64,000 bases of DNA from Caldisericales bacterium (GTDB lineage Bacteria > Caldisericota > Caldisericia > JAAYUI01), in NCBI GenBank assembly GCA_012517765.1, contig JAAYUI010000019.1, forward strand, positions 62,001-126,000, written 5' to 3'. Under the pieces are notes generated by a model. That model saw only the letters and a list, made by a program, of their open reading frames with translations. It had not been told where the DNA came from and did no database searches. Below, piece after piece: positions 32,680-42,371 of the stretch; the first letter of the stretch is position 1, and each line of letters opens with the position of its first letter. Position numbers and translations under genes: made by a program.

Positions 32680-35600
32680 TTACTTCCCCAGGTAGTTCAC
32701 TATCCTTTTGAAAAGGTCCTGGCTTTCCTTGGTATCTGCATACATGTTCTCAAAACCGAATGGAAGCACAAGCGTCTTCTGTTTGTCGGTTCCAACCCTC
32801 ACTCCCGCCGATGCCCCGCCAAGATAATCAAAGCAGGACACTCCAGAACCAACAGGTCTCATTGATGGCGCAACCGAAAGAAGTCCCATTCTAAGGAACG
32901 GATGGTAAAGGGAGAATATCAAATTATCGCCAATCGGGTCTCCCTTCACGCCTTTGACAGCATAAATGCTGGTGTTGGATTCGAGCAACTCAAACCCGAA
33001 CGTTTTTGCAAGCTCGGGTCTTGAGCTGATTGCCTGCGGCACATTCTGGCCTATGATGGCTATTGAACCACCATCATTGACGTATCTTGCAAGATTGTCC
33101 AGCCACCACGAGGCCCCTATTTCATCGTTGAAACCACAGTACCAGATTATCTTGCTAAACTGCTGCATGTCTTCATAGTCCACGACATTGCCCGGGGGTA
33201 TTATGATATTGTCAAAGTCAGTCCCGGAACCCCTTGCAACCCTCTCATATATCTGGGCGATACCGGCAAAGCTCCTTGTGTCCCAGCTTGGAGCTATCTG
33301 CTGGAAAAGCGCAACGGCCCTTTTGGGTTTGTCAAGAACTATCTTGATGCCTTCAACATTGTCTACAATGTCCATCCAGTAGTTCATGTAGCCTTTTTTG
33401 AAGACCTTGAGTGAATACTTGTATTTTGGAAGTGTCAGCGAGAAGTTTCCGGCATCGTCAGTGGAATACTGTTTTGTTTCAAAGCCAACGACCTTGAAAT
33501 CACATTTTATCGGAGTACCAGTTGCAGAATCAATGACTTTTCCGGAAATCTTTATTGATGTTGGATTCGACAGGCCAAAACTTATCCTGGTTGTTTTTCC
33601 TGGTGTGACAGTGGCCGTGAAACTCTGCTCTGCAAAACCAAACGGGACAACCTTCAAAGAGATCTTGCCTTGTGGCAGATATGAAAGCACAAGGTGACCC
33701 TCGTCATTTGTTTCAACATCACCAACTCCGTCAATTTTTGCTTTTGTGTAAACAGGATTGCCTTTTTCGTCCTCAAAGGTGATGTCTACCCCGCCAAAAC
33801 TGGTAAACCATTTTTCAACCCTTGAGAGCAACATCTGTCTGGCTTCTTTGCTGTTGATTCCCTCAAAGCCAAACGCAAGGAAGATCGAAAGGAAATTCTG
33901 AGTCTGGAGTTTCAGGCCGGTATAACCGAGGTCTGCTGGCGAAGTTTCCTTTGGCCCAAGGTAATACATGAATGGTTTGCCATTTCCCTTGTTGACAACA
34001 AACCCGTCCGCACCAAGCTGGTTGGATGCGCCATCTCCACCGCTAAACGAGAAGACAAGGCCATCGCCTATGTCGTCATCCTTCACGCCCACCATGGTTG
34101 TAAGTGGTGTTGGCGAGTTTTTCAGAATAATGCCATAGTTGTCTGTGAAGAATGAATTGTCTCTTCTGTAGCTTTCGAAGTAGAGAAGGTTAGAACCTGA
34201 AATAAGGAGTTTTCCGCCTTCCCTGAGATAGTCCTCAAGGACCTCAACATCTTCGGAATAAAGGCCGTTCTCGCCGGCAAACCAGTACACCCTGTCAAAC
34301 ATCTTCATCTGTTCGCTTGTGAGGTCAAATTTGTAAGGGTTGACCGGGCAATACTTTATTCCCATCTCATCGAAGGCCCTGTAGCAATATTTGTCGAATC
34401 TTCTGCTATAATACTGGCTTGGTGTTGTATACTGCAGTGCAACAACGAGTACATCTGCCTTTTCAAGCTGTATTTTCTTTGGCGGGTCCTTGGAAAAGTC
34501 GATCTTCATGGTCTTTGGCGCATAACCAATTGACCAGAACTCGACTTCATACTCATCTGCAGGAATCTCTACATCAAAATTCCCGTTGTCATCACTGTCG
34601 GCATTGAAGCTTGTCCCAATGATTCTCATTTGTCCGACATTCGCCGGGTTCCCGTCTGTACCATACATTGTTGCCTTGAAAGAAGCTTTTGGCAGCTCGG
34701 ACATCTCATAGCTTATGGAAGACGATTTCCCTGCAACAATATTGACATCCTGGGTGACTTTTTTGAACCCGAAAGAGCTCAGTTCTATGCTTGTTTTTCC
34801 AGGCGGAAGATGGAGTGCAAAACTTTTGTCCACCCTGTAGTGGCTGCTGCCAATTAAAAGATTTGCCACTTTTCCCTCAGGAAGATTTATGTCAACCTGG
34901 ACTTTTCCGGTCTTCTTGAGATAGTCCAGTGCAGCCTTTGGATTGATTGCGCCAATACCATATCTGGTGTCCCAGCCTTTTGAGCCAAGATCATCGGCAG
35001 TTGCCTTGATTGCCATCCTCAAATCAATTGCTGAATAGGACTTGTCGGTTGACATGAGCAATGCGCAGACGGCAGCAACATGCGGAGTGGCCATTGATGT
35101 TCCACTTGCTATCGCATACTTGCCTTTTGGATATGTTGAATATATTGACACGCCGGGCGCTGAAACATCAGGTTTTATGACCGATTCATGGTATGGTTCT
35201 ATTTCCCAGTCAATCTTGTTGCCACTTGAAAAACCTCCTGGCTGGCGATTTCTGTCATAGGCACCAACGGATGTGACCGATGGTATGTTGCCTGGTGAAC
35301 CAGTCGAGCCATCTCCACTGTTGCCGATGGAGGCAACAAGGAGAACACCCTTTCTTTCAAATGCATCTGCTGCGGCGACCATGTCTTCATCAGGAATTGA
35401 ACCACCAAGAGACATTGAAACCACCCTTGGGGCATCATCAGTGTTTGGGTCTCCGTCTGGGTCAAGGATCCACTCCATGCCGCCAATGACCTGCGCAAGA
35501 GTTCCGTTTCCACCAGGGATTACCGAGCCGACTATGAGCTCGCAGTCAGGGGCAACACCAACGCCGTCCTGGCCACTTTTTCCACCAGCGATTATTCCTG

Positions 35601-36213
35601 CGCAATGGGTACCATGGCCGACCCTGTCAAATGGTTCTGTCACATCCGGAACGATCTTGCCAGACGTGTCAAATGTCGCGAATTTTGTTACTTTTCCGAC
35701 CAGCTCCGGGTGCTTTGCATCAACGCCAGTGTCAAGCAATCCAACTTTGACACCCTGGCCCCTTATGCCCTGTTTCCAGAGGTCTCTCACCTTCAGGTCA
35801 TCAAGCCCCCAGTTGACCTTTGCATTCTTTGTGTCAGCCATTTTGGTATCGGGCGTTTTTACAGAGTAATTTTCCTGGACCCTCAGTGTTTCAGGCATGG
35901 ATGCTATTGCTTTGATGGCCTGGCCAGTTGCGCTGACATAATAGCAGGACATGGATTTGAAAGGCTCAAAGCTTAACAGGCCTTCATCTTGCCCCATTCT
36001 TTCCAGTATTTTGTCTATTGGTACCGATGTCCACACTATGGCATCTATCGGATCATCAATCGATCCTTCACCCATCTGTGCAATGATGCCTGGTGAAATA
36101 TAAGCCATTTTTGATTGTTGGACCGGATTGTTTTTCTGGTGGGCAAAACCAATGTTTCCAAATGATACAATGGCCATAAGTAATGCCAGTGTCAAAGTCA
36201 AATGTTTTTTCAT
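32680..36213 (-). CDS. Secreted subtilisin-family serine protease (S8) with duplicated tail modules
   Basis: 1177 residues. A signal peptide (about 1-24) and an inhibitor-like prodomain (about 55-120) precede the S8 domain. Its triad is D161 (LLDTGVD), H200 (GHGTHCAG) and S373 (GTSMATP), with N298 as the oxyanion residue. Downstream are beta-sandwich, carboxypeptidase-regulatory-like units (about 430-515, 520-580, 840-940). Two related alpha/beta modules also follow: about 585-840 (VYWFAGENG ... GGKLLISGSN ... GLVFSFSG) and about 950-1177 (IIWYCGFND ... GGSIAIIGQN ... NLIFSLYHP). An AAGGAG site precedes the ATG. It is extracellular or surface-bound, with a probable role in peptide acquisition. 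Confidence 0.92.
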   Translation of the reverse strand: MKKHLTLTLALLMAIVSFGNIGFAHQKNNPVQQSKMAYISPGIIAQMGEGSIDDPIDAIVWTSVPIDKILERMGQDEGLLSFEPFKSMSCYYVSATGQAIKAIASMPETLRVQENYSVKTPDTKMADTKNAKVNWGLDDLKVRDLWKQGIRGQGVKVGLLDTGVDAKHPELVGKVTKFATFDTSGKIVPDVTEPFDRVGHGTHCAGIIAGGKSGQDGVGVAPDCELIVGSVIPGGNGTLAQVIGGMEWILDPDGDPNTDDAPRVVSMSLGGSIPDEDMVAAADAFERKGVLLVASIGNSGDGSTGSPGNIPSVTSVGAYDRNRQPGGFSSGNKIDWEIEPYHESVIKPDVSAPGVSIYSTYPKGKYAIASGTSMATPHVAAVCALLMSTDKSYSAIDLRMAIKATADDLGSKGWDTRYGIGAINPKAALDYLKKTGKVQVDINLPEGKVANLLIGSSHYRVDKSFALHLPPGKTSIELSSFGFKKVTQDVNIVAGKSSSISYEMSELPKASFKATMYGTDGNPANVGQMRIIGTSFNADSDDNGNFDVEIPADEYEVEFWSIGYAPKTMKIDFSKDPPKKIQLEKADVLVVALQYTTPSQYYSRRFDKYCYRAFDEMGIKYCPVNPYKFDLTSEQMKMFDRVYWFAGENGLYSEDVEVLEDYLREGGKLLISGSNLLYFESYRRDNSFFTDNYGIILKNSPTPLTTMVGVKDDDIGDGLVFSFSGGDGASNQLGADGFVVNKGNGKPFMYYLGPKETSPADLGYTGLKLQTQNFLSIFLAFGFEGINSKEARQMLLSRVEKWFTSFGGVDITFEDEKGNPVYTKAKIDGVGDVETNDEGHLVLSYLPQGKISLKVVPFGFAEQSFTATVTPGKTTRISFGLSNPTSIKISGKVIDSATGTPIKCDFKVVGFETKQYSTDDAGNFSLTLPKYKYSLKVFKKGYMNYWMDIVDNVEGIKIVLDKPKRAVALFQQIAPSWDTRSFAGIAQIYERVARGSGTDFDNIIIPPGNVVDYEDMQQFSKIIWYCGFNDEIGASWWLDNLARYVNDGGSIAIIGQNVPQAISSRPELAKTFGFELLESNTSIYAVKGVKGDPIGDNLIFSLYHPFLRMGLLSVAPSMRPVGSGVSCFDYLGGASAGVRVGTDKQKTLVLPFGFENMYADTKESQDLFKRIVNYLGK

Positions 36214-36265
36214 CTGATCACTCCTTCTCGGGTCACTATTTTACAACATAAGGGTTTTGTTCCGG

Positions 36266-37354
36266 CTAAACTTTGAGGGCAAAAAGGTTTTGTGACAACC
36301 TTTCCAGAAGCTCTTCAAGCCCCTTTCTCTCAAGGGCCGAAACAAAAACCACACCATCAAGGTGGTCTGATATTTCTTTTTGTTTTTCTTCGGGTGCAAG
36401 ATCACATTTGTTAGCAACATAAAGGACCGGTATGTGACCTGCCCCAAGATCGTCGAGTATGCCTTGTGCCACTTCAATATGACTTTCCCAGTCAAGGTTG
36501 GTTGCATCAAAAACATGCAATATCATATCTGAAGACAGCACTTCTTCGAGTGTAGACCTGAAAGCTGCCACAAGATCAACAGGGAGGTTTCTGATAAAAC
36601 CAACAGTGTCCGCAAAAAGAATCTTTTTCCCTGCATACATCCTTGACCTGACAGTTGTGTCAAGTGTCGAGAAAAGCTTGTTTTGCGTGAGGACATTCGC
36701 CCCTGTAAGACTGTTCAGGAGTGTTGATTTGCCGGCATTCGTGTATCCAACGAGTGAGACAAGGGGTATGTCGCTCTTTTCACGTCTTCTGGATTTCACT
36801 TCCCTGTGTCTGGCTATCAGCTCTATCTTTTTCTCGAGCACCCTGATTCTGGAGCGGATCTGCCTTCTCGCAAGATCTATTGCCCTTTCACCGGCACCCC
36901 TCAGATATGCAGAACCTCCACCACCTGTCTGCTGGTCATAGGCAAGGTTCCTGCCAGAAAGCCTTGGGAGTTTGTACTTAAGAAGCGCAAGCTCTACCTG
37001 AAGTTTTCCTTCGGATGTGGTGGCATGCTTTGAGAACACTTCAATTATCAACCCAGGTCTGTCGAGGACCGGCCTTCCCCATGACTCTTCCAGGTTCCTG
37101 CACTGGAGCGGTGAGAGCTCAAAATCAACAAGGACCCTCTCCGGGTTTAGGGACGCAATCTCCTGTGCCAGTTCCTCAACCTTGCCCTTGCCCAGGAGGT
37201 GCGAATGGGTGGGTTCCCTGATTACCTGAAAACCTTTTCCGACAATTTCCATGTCAAGCGTCCTGGCAAGCTGCATCAGTTCGCTAAACGATTCAAGAGC
37301 CTCGTGCTGATCATCTTCCTTCATTCTGAGGCCCACTACAAAAACCTTGCTCAA
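36266..37354 (-). CDS. hflX: Ribosome-associated GTPase HflX
   Basis: 362 residues. HflX binds 50S and 70S ribosomes and splits stalled or heat-damaged ones. The N-terminal domain ends in the family motif TGGGGSAYLRGAGER (143-157). A coiled linker follows, then the G domain: G1 GYTNAGKST (203-211), G3 DTVGFI and G4 NKCD. The start overlaps the ispG stop by 4 bases, so it is the distal gene of the rpsB operon. That linkage to translation genes is consistent with its job. The next gene downstream has its own Shine-Dalgarno site. Confidence 0.95.
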   Translation of the reverse strand: MSKVFVVGLRMKEDDQHEALESFSELMQLARTLDMEIVGKGFQVIREPTHSHLLGKGKVEELAQEIASLNPERVLVDFELSPLQCRNLEESWGRPVLDRPGLIIEVFSKHATTSEGKLQVELALLKYKLPRLSGRNLAYDQQTGGGGSAYLRGAGERAIDLARRQIRSRIRVLEKKIELIARHREVKSRRREKSDIPLVSLVGYTNAGKSTLLNSLTGANVLTQNKLFSTLDTTVRSRMYAGKKILFADTVGFIRNLPVDLVAAFRSTLEEVLSSDMILHVFDATNLDWESHIEVAQGILDDLGAGHIPVLYVANKCDLAPEEKQKEISDHLDGVVFVSALERKGLEELLERLSQNLFALKV

Positions 37355-38370
37355 TTATCCTCCTTGGCCATTTCTATCAATATCCTTACGGCCTCGTCGG
37401 TGTCAAAAGTTCCAATCATGTTGCCACCTCTGAAAACAACACATTTTGTTGCTCCAAAGGCAATCCCCATATCAGCGTCCTTGGCTTCACCAGGCCCATT
37501 TACCTCGCAGCCCATGACAGCTATTTTTTTACCTTTGACCCCTTTTAGTGCCATACGGATCTCCGACAGCTTCCCGCGAAGATTTTGCCTTGTCCTCCCG
37601 CAGGTGGGGCAAGATATTACTGTTGGCCCAAACGACCTGACGCCCACAGTCTCGAGCATTGACCAAGCCGCTTCCACTTCTACTTCCGGGTCCTCAGTCA
37701 GCGAGACCCTTATCGTGTCCCCTGTGCCTTCTTCAAGCAGTGGCAAAAGTGCGGCGCTTGACCTCACGAGGCCCTGTATCAGCGGGCCAGATTCGGTCAA
37801 GCCTATGTGTATCGGGTAGTCACATGCTTTTCTCAAGAGGCGGTTTGCCTCAATGGTCGTTTTTATGTCGGATGTTTTTACAGATACAACGATGTCTCTA
37901 AAATCCTCATCTTCTAGTATTTTTACCTCCTCGAGTGCAATTTGAACCACTTCATTGGACACATTATCGGTATGTTTGATTGATCCAGCATTGACGCCGA
38001 CCCTTATGGGAACACTTCTGGCCTTGGCCTCTCTTGCGACAAGCCTTATTTTCTCTTTGTCCTTTATGTTGCCAGGATTGAGCCTGAGCTTGTGGCAACC
38101 GGCTTCAAGGGACGCAAGCGCCAGCCTGTAATCAAAGTGAATGTCTGCAACAACAGGTATGGGGCTTCCTTTTATAATTTCAGCAAGTGCTTTTGCCGCT
38201 TCCATGTCTGGAATGGCGCACCTGACTATTTCACAGCCGAACCCATAGACACGCCATATCTGCTCGATTGTCTTCTTCGCGTCCCTGGTGTCGGTCTTCG
38301 TCATCGTCTGGACGGCAATGGGTGCACCACCACCAATCCTGATGTTGCCAACCAAGACGCTCCTGCTCAT
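37351..38370 (-). CDS. ispG: 4-hydroxy-3-methylbut-2-en-1-yl diphosphate synthase
   Basis: 339 residues, the short bacterial form. It is the [4Fe-4S] enzyme of the MEP pathway that converts MEcPP to HMBPP. The cluster cysteines are in SCPTCGRTRQN and MGCEVNGPGEA. The TIM-barrel start GNIRIGGGAPIAVQTMTKTDTRD is typical. It overlaps rseP and hflX by 4 bases each. With dxr in the same operon, uppS downstream in the pathway and dxs at 55142, most of the route from pyruvate/GAP to undecaprenyl diphosphate is represented in this window. Confidence 0.96.
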   Translation of the reverse strand: MSRSVLVGNIRIGGGAPIAVQTMTKTDTRDAKKTIEQIWRVYGFGCEIVRCAIPDMEAAKALAEIIKGSPIPVVADIHFDYRLALASLEAGCHKLRLNPGNIKDKEKIRLVAREAKARSVPIRVGVNAGSIKHTDNVSNEVVQIALEEVKILEDEDFRDIVVSVKTSDIKTTIEANRLLRKACDYPIHIGLTESGPLIQGLVRSSAALLPLLEEGTGDTIRVSLTEDPEVEVEAAWSMLETVGVRSFGPTVISCPTCGRTRQNLRGKLSEIRMALKGVKGKKIAVMGCEVNGPGEAKDADMGIAFGATKCVVFRGGNMIGTFDTDEAVRILIEMAKEDN

Positions 38371-39683
38371 TTTCTGAATATCCCGAACAGGTCATTTGCA
38401 GTTACAAGCAATATCAATCCTATCAAGATGATAAAACCAACCGCATGGATGACATTTTCAACGGCCCTTGGCAACTTCTTGCCGGTAACGCCCTCGACAA
38501 CAGAGAACAGGAACCTGGCACCATCAAGCCCGGGGAACGGAATAAGGTTCAGGAACCCAAGGTTCATGGACAGCATGGCAGCAAAGCCAAGTATGACAGC
38601 CCAGCCCATGCTGGCCATCTGGCCCGTTATCTTTATGATGCCAACGGGGCCGGCAACATCGCCGACACCCTTGCCTGAGAACAACCCAACAAAAAAGTTG
38701 AAGAACGCAACAAGGAAAAGCCAGAATTTTTCCAGCGAAATCCATATCGCCTCGACAATGTTGTATCTTTTGTATTTGACTCCCTGGGATGGTGTTATTC
38801 CAAGCTTTCCAACTTTGACCAGTCCATCCCCCTGTTCTTCTTCAACACCTGCGATGGTCACTTTGACAGTCTGGGTTTCAAGCGATGATCCAAACGTGAT
38901 TTTGCTTGTTGAAGTAATTGCTTTCAGGAGTTCTTTTGTCTTGTTCCAGTTTCCTGTCTCCTCATTCCCAACCGATTCGATAGAGTTGAGCCTGAAATAT
39001 TTGCCCTCTATTCCAATAAAAATATCATCACTTGGATATTCTTCCGGGAACTTGAACTCTGAAAGTTTGGTTTCCTGGCTGCCTGTTACCCATATTGATG
39101 TGTCCGGAGAAACTTCCGCCTCGACTTTGCCAGATTCTCTTCCAACAAGAATTGGTACTTCCTTGTCTGGCCTTGTCCTTATTTCGGCCACGACAGCATC
39201 CCACGTCGGGGTTTGTGCGCCATCTATTTCAAGGATCCAGTCGCCAGACTGAATGCCTGCCTTTGCGGCCGGCATGTTTGGATCTACTGTGCCTATTCTG
39301 TTGAAAAGGTAGACCGGATCACCAAAAGCCAGCGCCACAACCACAAAGACAATGAAGGCAAAAACAAAATTTGTCAGGGCGCCTGATACAGCAAACCAGG
39401 CCCTCTGCCAGGGGCTTTTTCTATAGAGGCTGTTTGGATCATCCGATTCTTCAGCTTCGCCAGAAACCATTACATAGCCACCAACAGGAAAAAGCGATAT
39501 TCTAAACTCTGTATCACCAAAGTATTTGAATTTTTTTCTTGCAATGACCGGGCCCATGCCGATTGAAAAACTCAGTGCCGGCACACCAATTGACCTGGCG
39601 GCAAAAAGGTGGCCGAATTCATGGGCGATCACAAGAACATCAAGGATCAAAAGTGCATATATTATGTTCAGTATTGTTGACAT
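38367..39683 (-). CDS. rseP: Site-2 membrane metalloprotease RseP family
   Basis: 438 residues from ATG 39683; the longer frame to 39719 cuts deeper into dxr. It performs regulated intramembrane proteolysis, classically of anti-sigma factors. The zinc motif HEFGH is at 21-25 in the first membrane helix. A PDZ-like domain (AKAGIQSGDWILEIDG) follows, and the second metal motif is LNLIPFPGLDGAR, with the usual Gly-Gly/Gly-Ala pattern slightly changed. The presence of an ECF sigma operon with a single-pass membrane protein at 19199 gives a possible substrate, but that link is inference. Confidence 0.94.
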   Translation of the reverse strand: MSTILNIIYALLILDVLVIAHEFGHLFAARSIGVPALSFSIGMGPVIARKKFKYFGDTEFRISLFPVGGYVMVSGEAEESDDPNSLYRKSPWQRAWFAVSGALTNFVFAFIVFVVVALAFGDPVYLFNRIGTVDPNMPAAKAGIQSGDWILEIDGAQTPTWDAVVAEIRTRPDKEVPILVGRESGKVEAEVSPDTSIWVTGSQETKLSEFKFPEEYPSDDIFIGIEGKYFRLNSIESVGNEETGNWNKTKELLKAITSTSKITFGSSLETQTVKVTIAGVEEEQGDGLVKVGKLGITPSQGVKYKRYNIVEAIWISLEKFWLFLVAFFNFFVGLFSGKGVGDVAGPVGIIKITGQMASMGWAVILGFAAMLSMNLGFLNLIPFPGLDGARFLFSVVEGVTGKKLPRAVENVIHAVGFIILIGLILLVTANDLFGIFRK

Positions 39684-40819
39684 AGCTTTTTTCCTATCTC
39701 CAATGCAATCTGCCTGCAATTGGCGTAGTGGGAGGTGATTTTTTGGGGGCTGGAAAGGTCGATATTTTCAATCCGACTCATGGTCTTGGAAATGACTTCC
39801 GGGATCAAACCAAAAGACAAGGACCTTGAAAGGAAGAGTTCAATCGCCGCTTCATCGGCCGCAGTGTAAGCAACCAGCCACGATGGCCCCTTTGAAAAAG
39901 CCGATTTTGCAAGGGCAACCGACTTTGAGGCGTCGCCGGTCAGCTCACCAAATGACCAATTTGCCGGAAATTTGAGCCCGTCAAGATCAGACACTGTCCT
40001 GCCCGGAAAATGGAGGGCATAGGATATCGGGTATCTCATGTCTGGCGGAGAAGCCTGCAGTTTCGCGGAACCATCGACCATTATGACCCCTGAATGCACC
40101 TCTGCTTGCGGATGGACCAGCACCCTGACCTTTTCTGGAGGAACATCAAACATCCTGCAAACTTCAATGAGCTCAAGCCCCTTGTTTACAAGTGTTGCTG
40201 AATCTATGGTAATTCTCTTGCCCATCTTCCACTTTGGATGGTTCAGGGCATCCTCTGGCCTTATATGCGAAAGCTGGTTCCAGGTCATCCCCTTGCTAAA
40301 AAACGGGCCACCGGAGGCTGTGAGCAATATTTCCTTTATCCTGCACCTGTCTTCGCCAATCAGGCTCTGGAAAATCGCTGAAGGCTCAGAATCGACAGGA
40401 ATGATTTTTTCTTCGTAACTTGATGGCTCAATGAGGTGACCGGCACAAACAACAACTTCTTTTGTTGCAAGCGCGACCCTCGTCCCATTTCTCAGGGCTT
40501 CAAAGGTTGGCTCTATCATTGATGGGCCATTGCCTGCCACAAGCAGAAGATCTATGTCAAGATTTGCAATCTCAATCAACCCCTGGTCGCCGGAAAGCAC
40601 CGTAATCCCTCTTTCTCTGGCCTTCAGCCTCGATGAGGCCTCCCTGTCATACAAACAGGCCATCTTGGCGCCAAACACGGACAACTGCTCCGAGAGCAGG
40701 GCATCATTCTTGTGCGAGGCAAGGGCAACGACCCTGAAATTGGCATAATTGGATTTGATTACATCAAGTGCCTGGGTACCTATGGAGCCAGTGGAACCAA
40801 TTATGGCAATTCTCTTCAC
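39668..40819 (-). CDS. dxr: 1-deoxy-D-xylulose 5-phosphate reductoisomerase
   Basis: 383 residues. It converts DXP to MEP with NADPH. Visible features are the Rossmann start IAIIGSTGSIGTQALDVI, LLVAGNGPSMIEP, the DSE metal site in IPVDSEPSAIFQ, ILLTASGGPF, and VLVHPQAEVHSGVI. The gene overlaps cdsA upstream by 4 bases and rseP downstream by 16 bases. It sits in the conserved cdsA-dxr-rseP order. Confidence 0.96.
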   Translation of the reverse strand: MKRIAIIGSTGSIGTQALDVIKSNYANFRVVALASHKNDALLSEQLSVFGAKMACLYDREASSRLKARERGITVLSGDQGLIEIANLDIDLLLVAGNGPSMIEPTFEALRNGTRVALATKEVVVCAGHLIEPSSYEEKIIPVDSEPSAIFQSLIGEDRCRIKEILLTASGGPFFSKGMTWNQLSHIRPEDALNHPKWKMGKRITIDSATLVNKGLELIEVCRMFDVPPEKVRVLVHPQAEVHSGVIMVDGSAKLQASPPDMRYPISYALHFPGRTVSDLDGLKFPANWSFGELTGDASKSVALAKSAFSKGPSWLVAYTAADEAAIELFLSRSLSFGLIPEVISKTMSRIENIDLSSPQKITSHYANCRQIALEIGKKLCQQY

Positions 40820-41670
40820 AAAAACACCTTTCCGGAACTCAAAAAGAAATACGCCAGTATGAAAAAGAACCCTGGTGCGGCAACAAGAAGCGAATCCAGC
40901 CTGTCAAGCACACCACCATGGCCAGCAAGGATGTTGCCAGAATCTTTCATTCTGGAATCCCTCTTCAGGAGCGACTCTCCAAGGTCACCTATGGTACCTA
41001 GCAAAACAATGCAAATCCCGCTGGCAGTGAGTTTTATCCAGCCAAACCACGGATGTGCATTTCTGAGGAGTAACCACCCCACAATGACAAAAACGCCAAC
41101 CCCAAAAACCAGCCCGGCTACAAAACCTTCCCATGTTTTTCCTGGAGAAATCTTTGGTGCCATCTTGTGCCTTCCAAAAAACGTTCCACCAAAGTATGAG
41201 AACGTATCAAAACTCCAGATGCCGGCCAGAAGGGTGGTCATAAATCTCCACCCAGAGGCCTTTGTTCCCATTGGATCAGGCGAGCAGGTTTCAATAAGCA
41301 TGAAGAAAACAAAGAGCATGCCAATGCCAAGAATGTAGAGGTTGCCGCCAATTCTGGACATTGAACCATCAGGATTGCCCCTAAAAATCTCGACAAGGTA
41401 CAAAATAACAAGGAACAGGAAGACTGTCCCCAAAACCAGATACCACGACCTGTAATAAGCCATTGTCTGTATTGCCAGGTTTGCAACAAGGAGAGGAACC
41501 ACCTGGGGTGATTTTGCAGTTTTTCTGGCCATTTTAGACATCTCGACAATTGCCATGCTGGACAACAAGATGACCGTGCACAGGAAAAACCACCCCGAGA
41601 GGTAGGTTAGACCAATTGCCAGCGGAACAAGAACAACTGCCGTCACAACACGTTGGATTTTCTGGTTCAT
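40816..41670 (-). CDS. cdsA: Phosphatidate cytidylyltransferase
   Basis: 284 residues with about seven membrane helices. It makes CDP-diacylglycerol, the branch point of phospholipid synthesis. The signature near the C-terminus, LKRDSRMKDSGNILAGHGGVLDRLDSL, holds the metal-binding aspartates; this stretch covers about residues 235-262. KMAPKISPGKTWEG is a second conserved segment. Start and stop overlap uppS and dxr by 4 bases. Confidence 0.95.
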   Translation of the reverse strand: MNQKIQRVVTAVVLVPLAIGLTYLSGWFFLCTVILLSSMAIVEMSKMARKTAKSPQVVPLLVANLAIQTMAYYRSWYLVLGTVFLFLVILYLVEIFRGNPDGSMSRIGGNLYILGIGMLFVFFMLIETCSPDPMGTKASGWRFMTTLLAGIWSFDTFSYFGGTFFGRHKMAPKISPGKTWEGFVAGLVFGVGVFVIVGWLLLRNAHPWFGWIKLTASGICIVLLGTIGDLGESLLKRDSRMKDSGNILAGHGGVLDRLDSLLVAAPGFFFILAYFFLSSGKVFL

Positions 41671-42371
41671 TTGCCTCCCAACCCGCCAAATCTTCTCTGT
41701 CTTCTGGAATAAATGGCAATAGCACTCATCAAGTCTCTCTCCCGAAAATCCGGCCAGAGTTTTTTCATAAAAAGCAGCTCAGAGTAAGCAGATTGCCATA
41801 TCATGTAGTTTGAAAGCCTCATTTCACCTGAAGTCCTGATTATAAGGTCAGGGTCGGGCAATTCTACTGTGTAGAGCCTTTCTCTTAAAGTTTCTTCAGT
41901 AATTTTATCTGAGGGAATGCCATCAGAAGCAATCCCCTTGATCGCCCTCAAAAGTTCGCTCCTGCCACCATAATTTATGGCAAGAACAAGTTTCAGGCCA
42001 GCATTGCTTTTTGTCTCATTCTCGAGGTTTTCGGTAGTCTTTACCAGGTCAGGAGAAAGTGATGCCCTGTCGCCAATCATCATGAACCGGATTTTGTTTG
42101 CAATTATCCTGGGTCTCTCTTCATAGAGTGCCTCCAGAAATGTGTTCATGAGAAACTGGACTTCTTCACCGGGCCTTGACCAGTTTTCAGTTGAAAAACA
42201 GTAGAGCGACAGAACTTCAATTCCAATTGAAGCTGCCTTTTCTATTGTTTTTCTGACAGAAACAACACCCTGCTTATGGCCCGCAATCCTCGGGAGACCA
42301 CGCATGATCGCCCACCGACCATTGCCATCCATTATGATGGCTATGTGCCTAGGGATTTTGGTTTTTGTCAA
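41667..42371 (-). CDS. uppS: Undecaprenyl diphosphate synthase
   Basis: 234 residues, cis-prenyltransferase family. It builds the C55 lipid carrier for cell-wall synthesis from the MEP-pathway products. The catalytic Asp is D15 in IAIIMDGNGRWA, and the C-terminal RTSGEMRLSNYMIWQSAYSELLF is the family signature. It overlaps frr and cdsA by 4 bases each. One odd point is SGEMRLSNYMIW where SGExRLSNFLLW is more usual. Confidence 0.96.
   Translation of the reverse strand: MTKTKIPRHIAIIMDGNGRWAIMRGLPRIAGHKQGVVSVRKTIEKAASIGIEVLSLYCFSTENWSRPGEEVQFLMNTFLEALYEERPRIIANKIRFMMIGDRASLSPDLVKTTENLENETKSNAGLKLVLAINYGGRSELLRAIKGIASDGIPSDKITEETLRERLYTVELPDPDLIIRTSGEMRLSNYMIWQSAYSELLFMKKLWPDFRERDLMSAIAIYSRRQRRFGGLGGK

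Noticed and set aside
38092-39252. 386-codon open frame on the plus strand
   Set aside because: It lies fully antisense to ispG and rseP, whose products are clear; its translation is low-complexity Ser/Pro/Thr-rich, as expected for a shadow frame.
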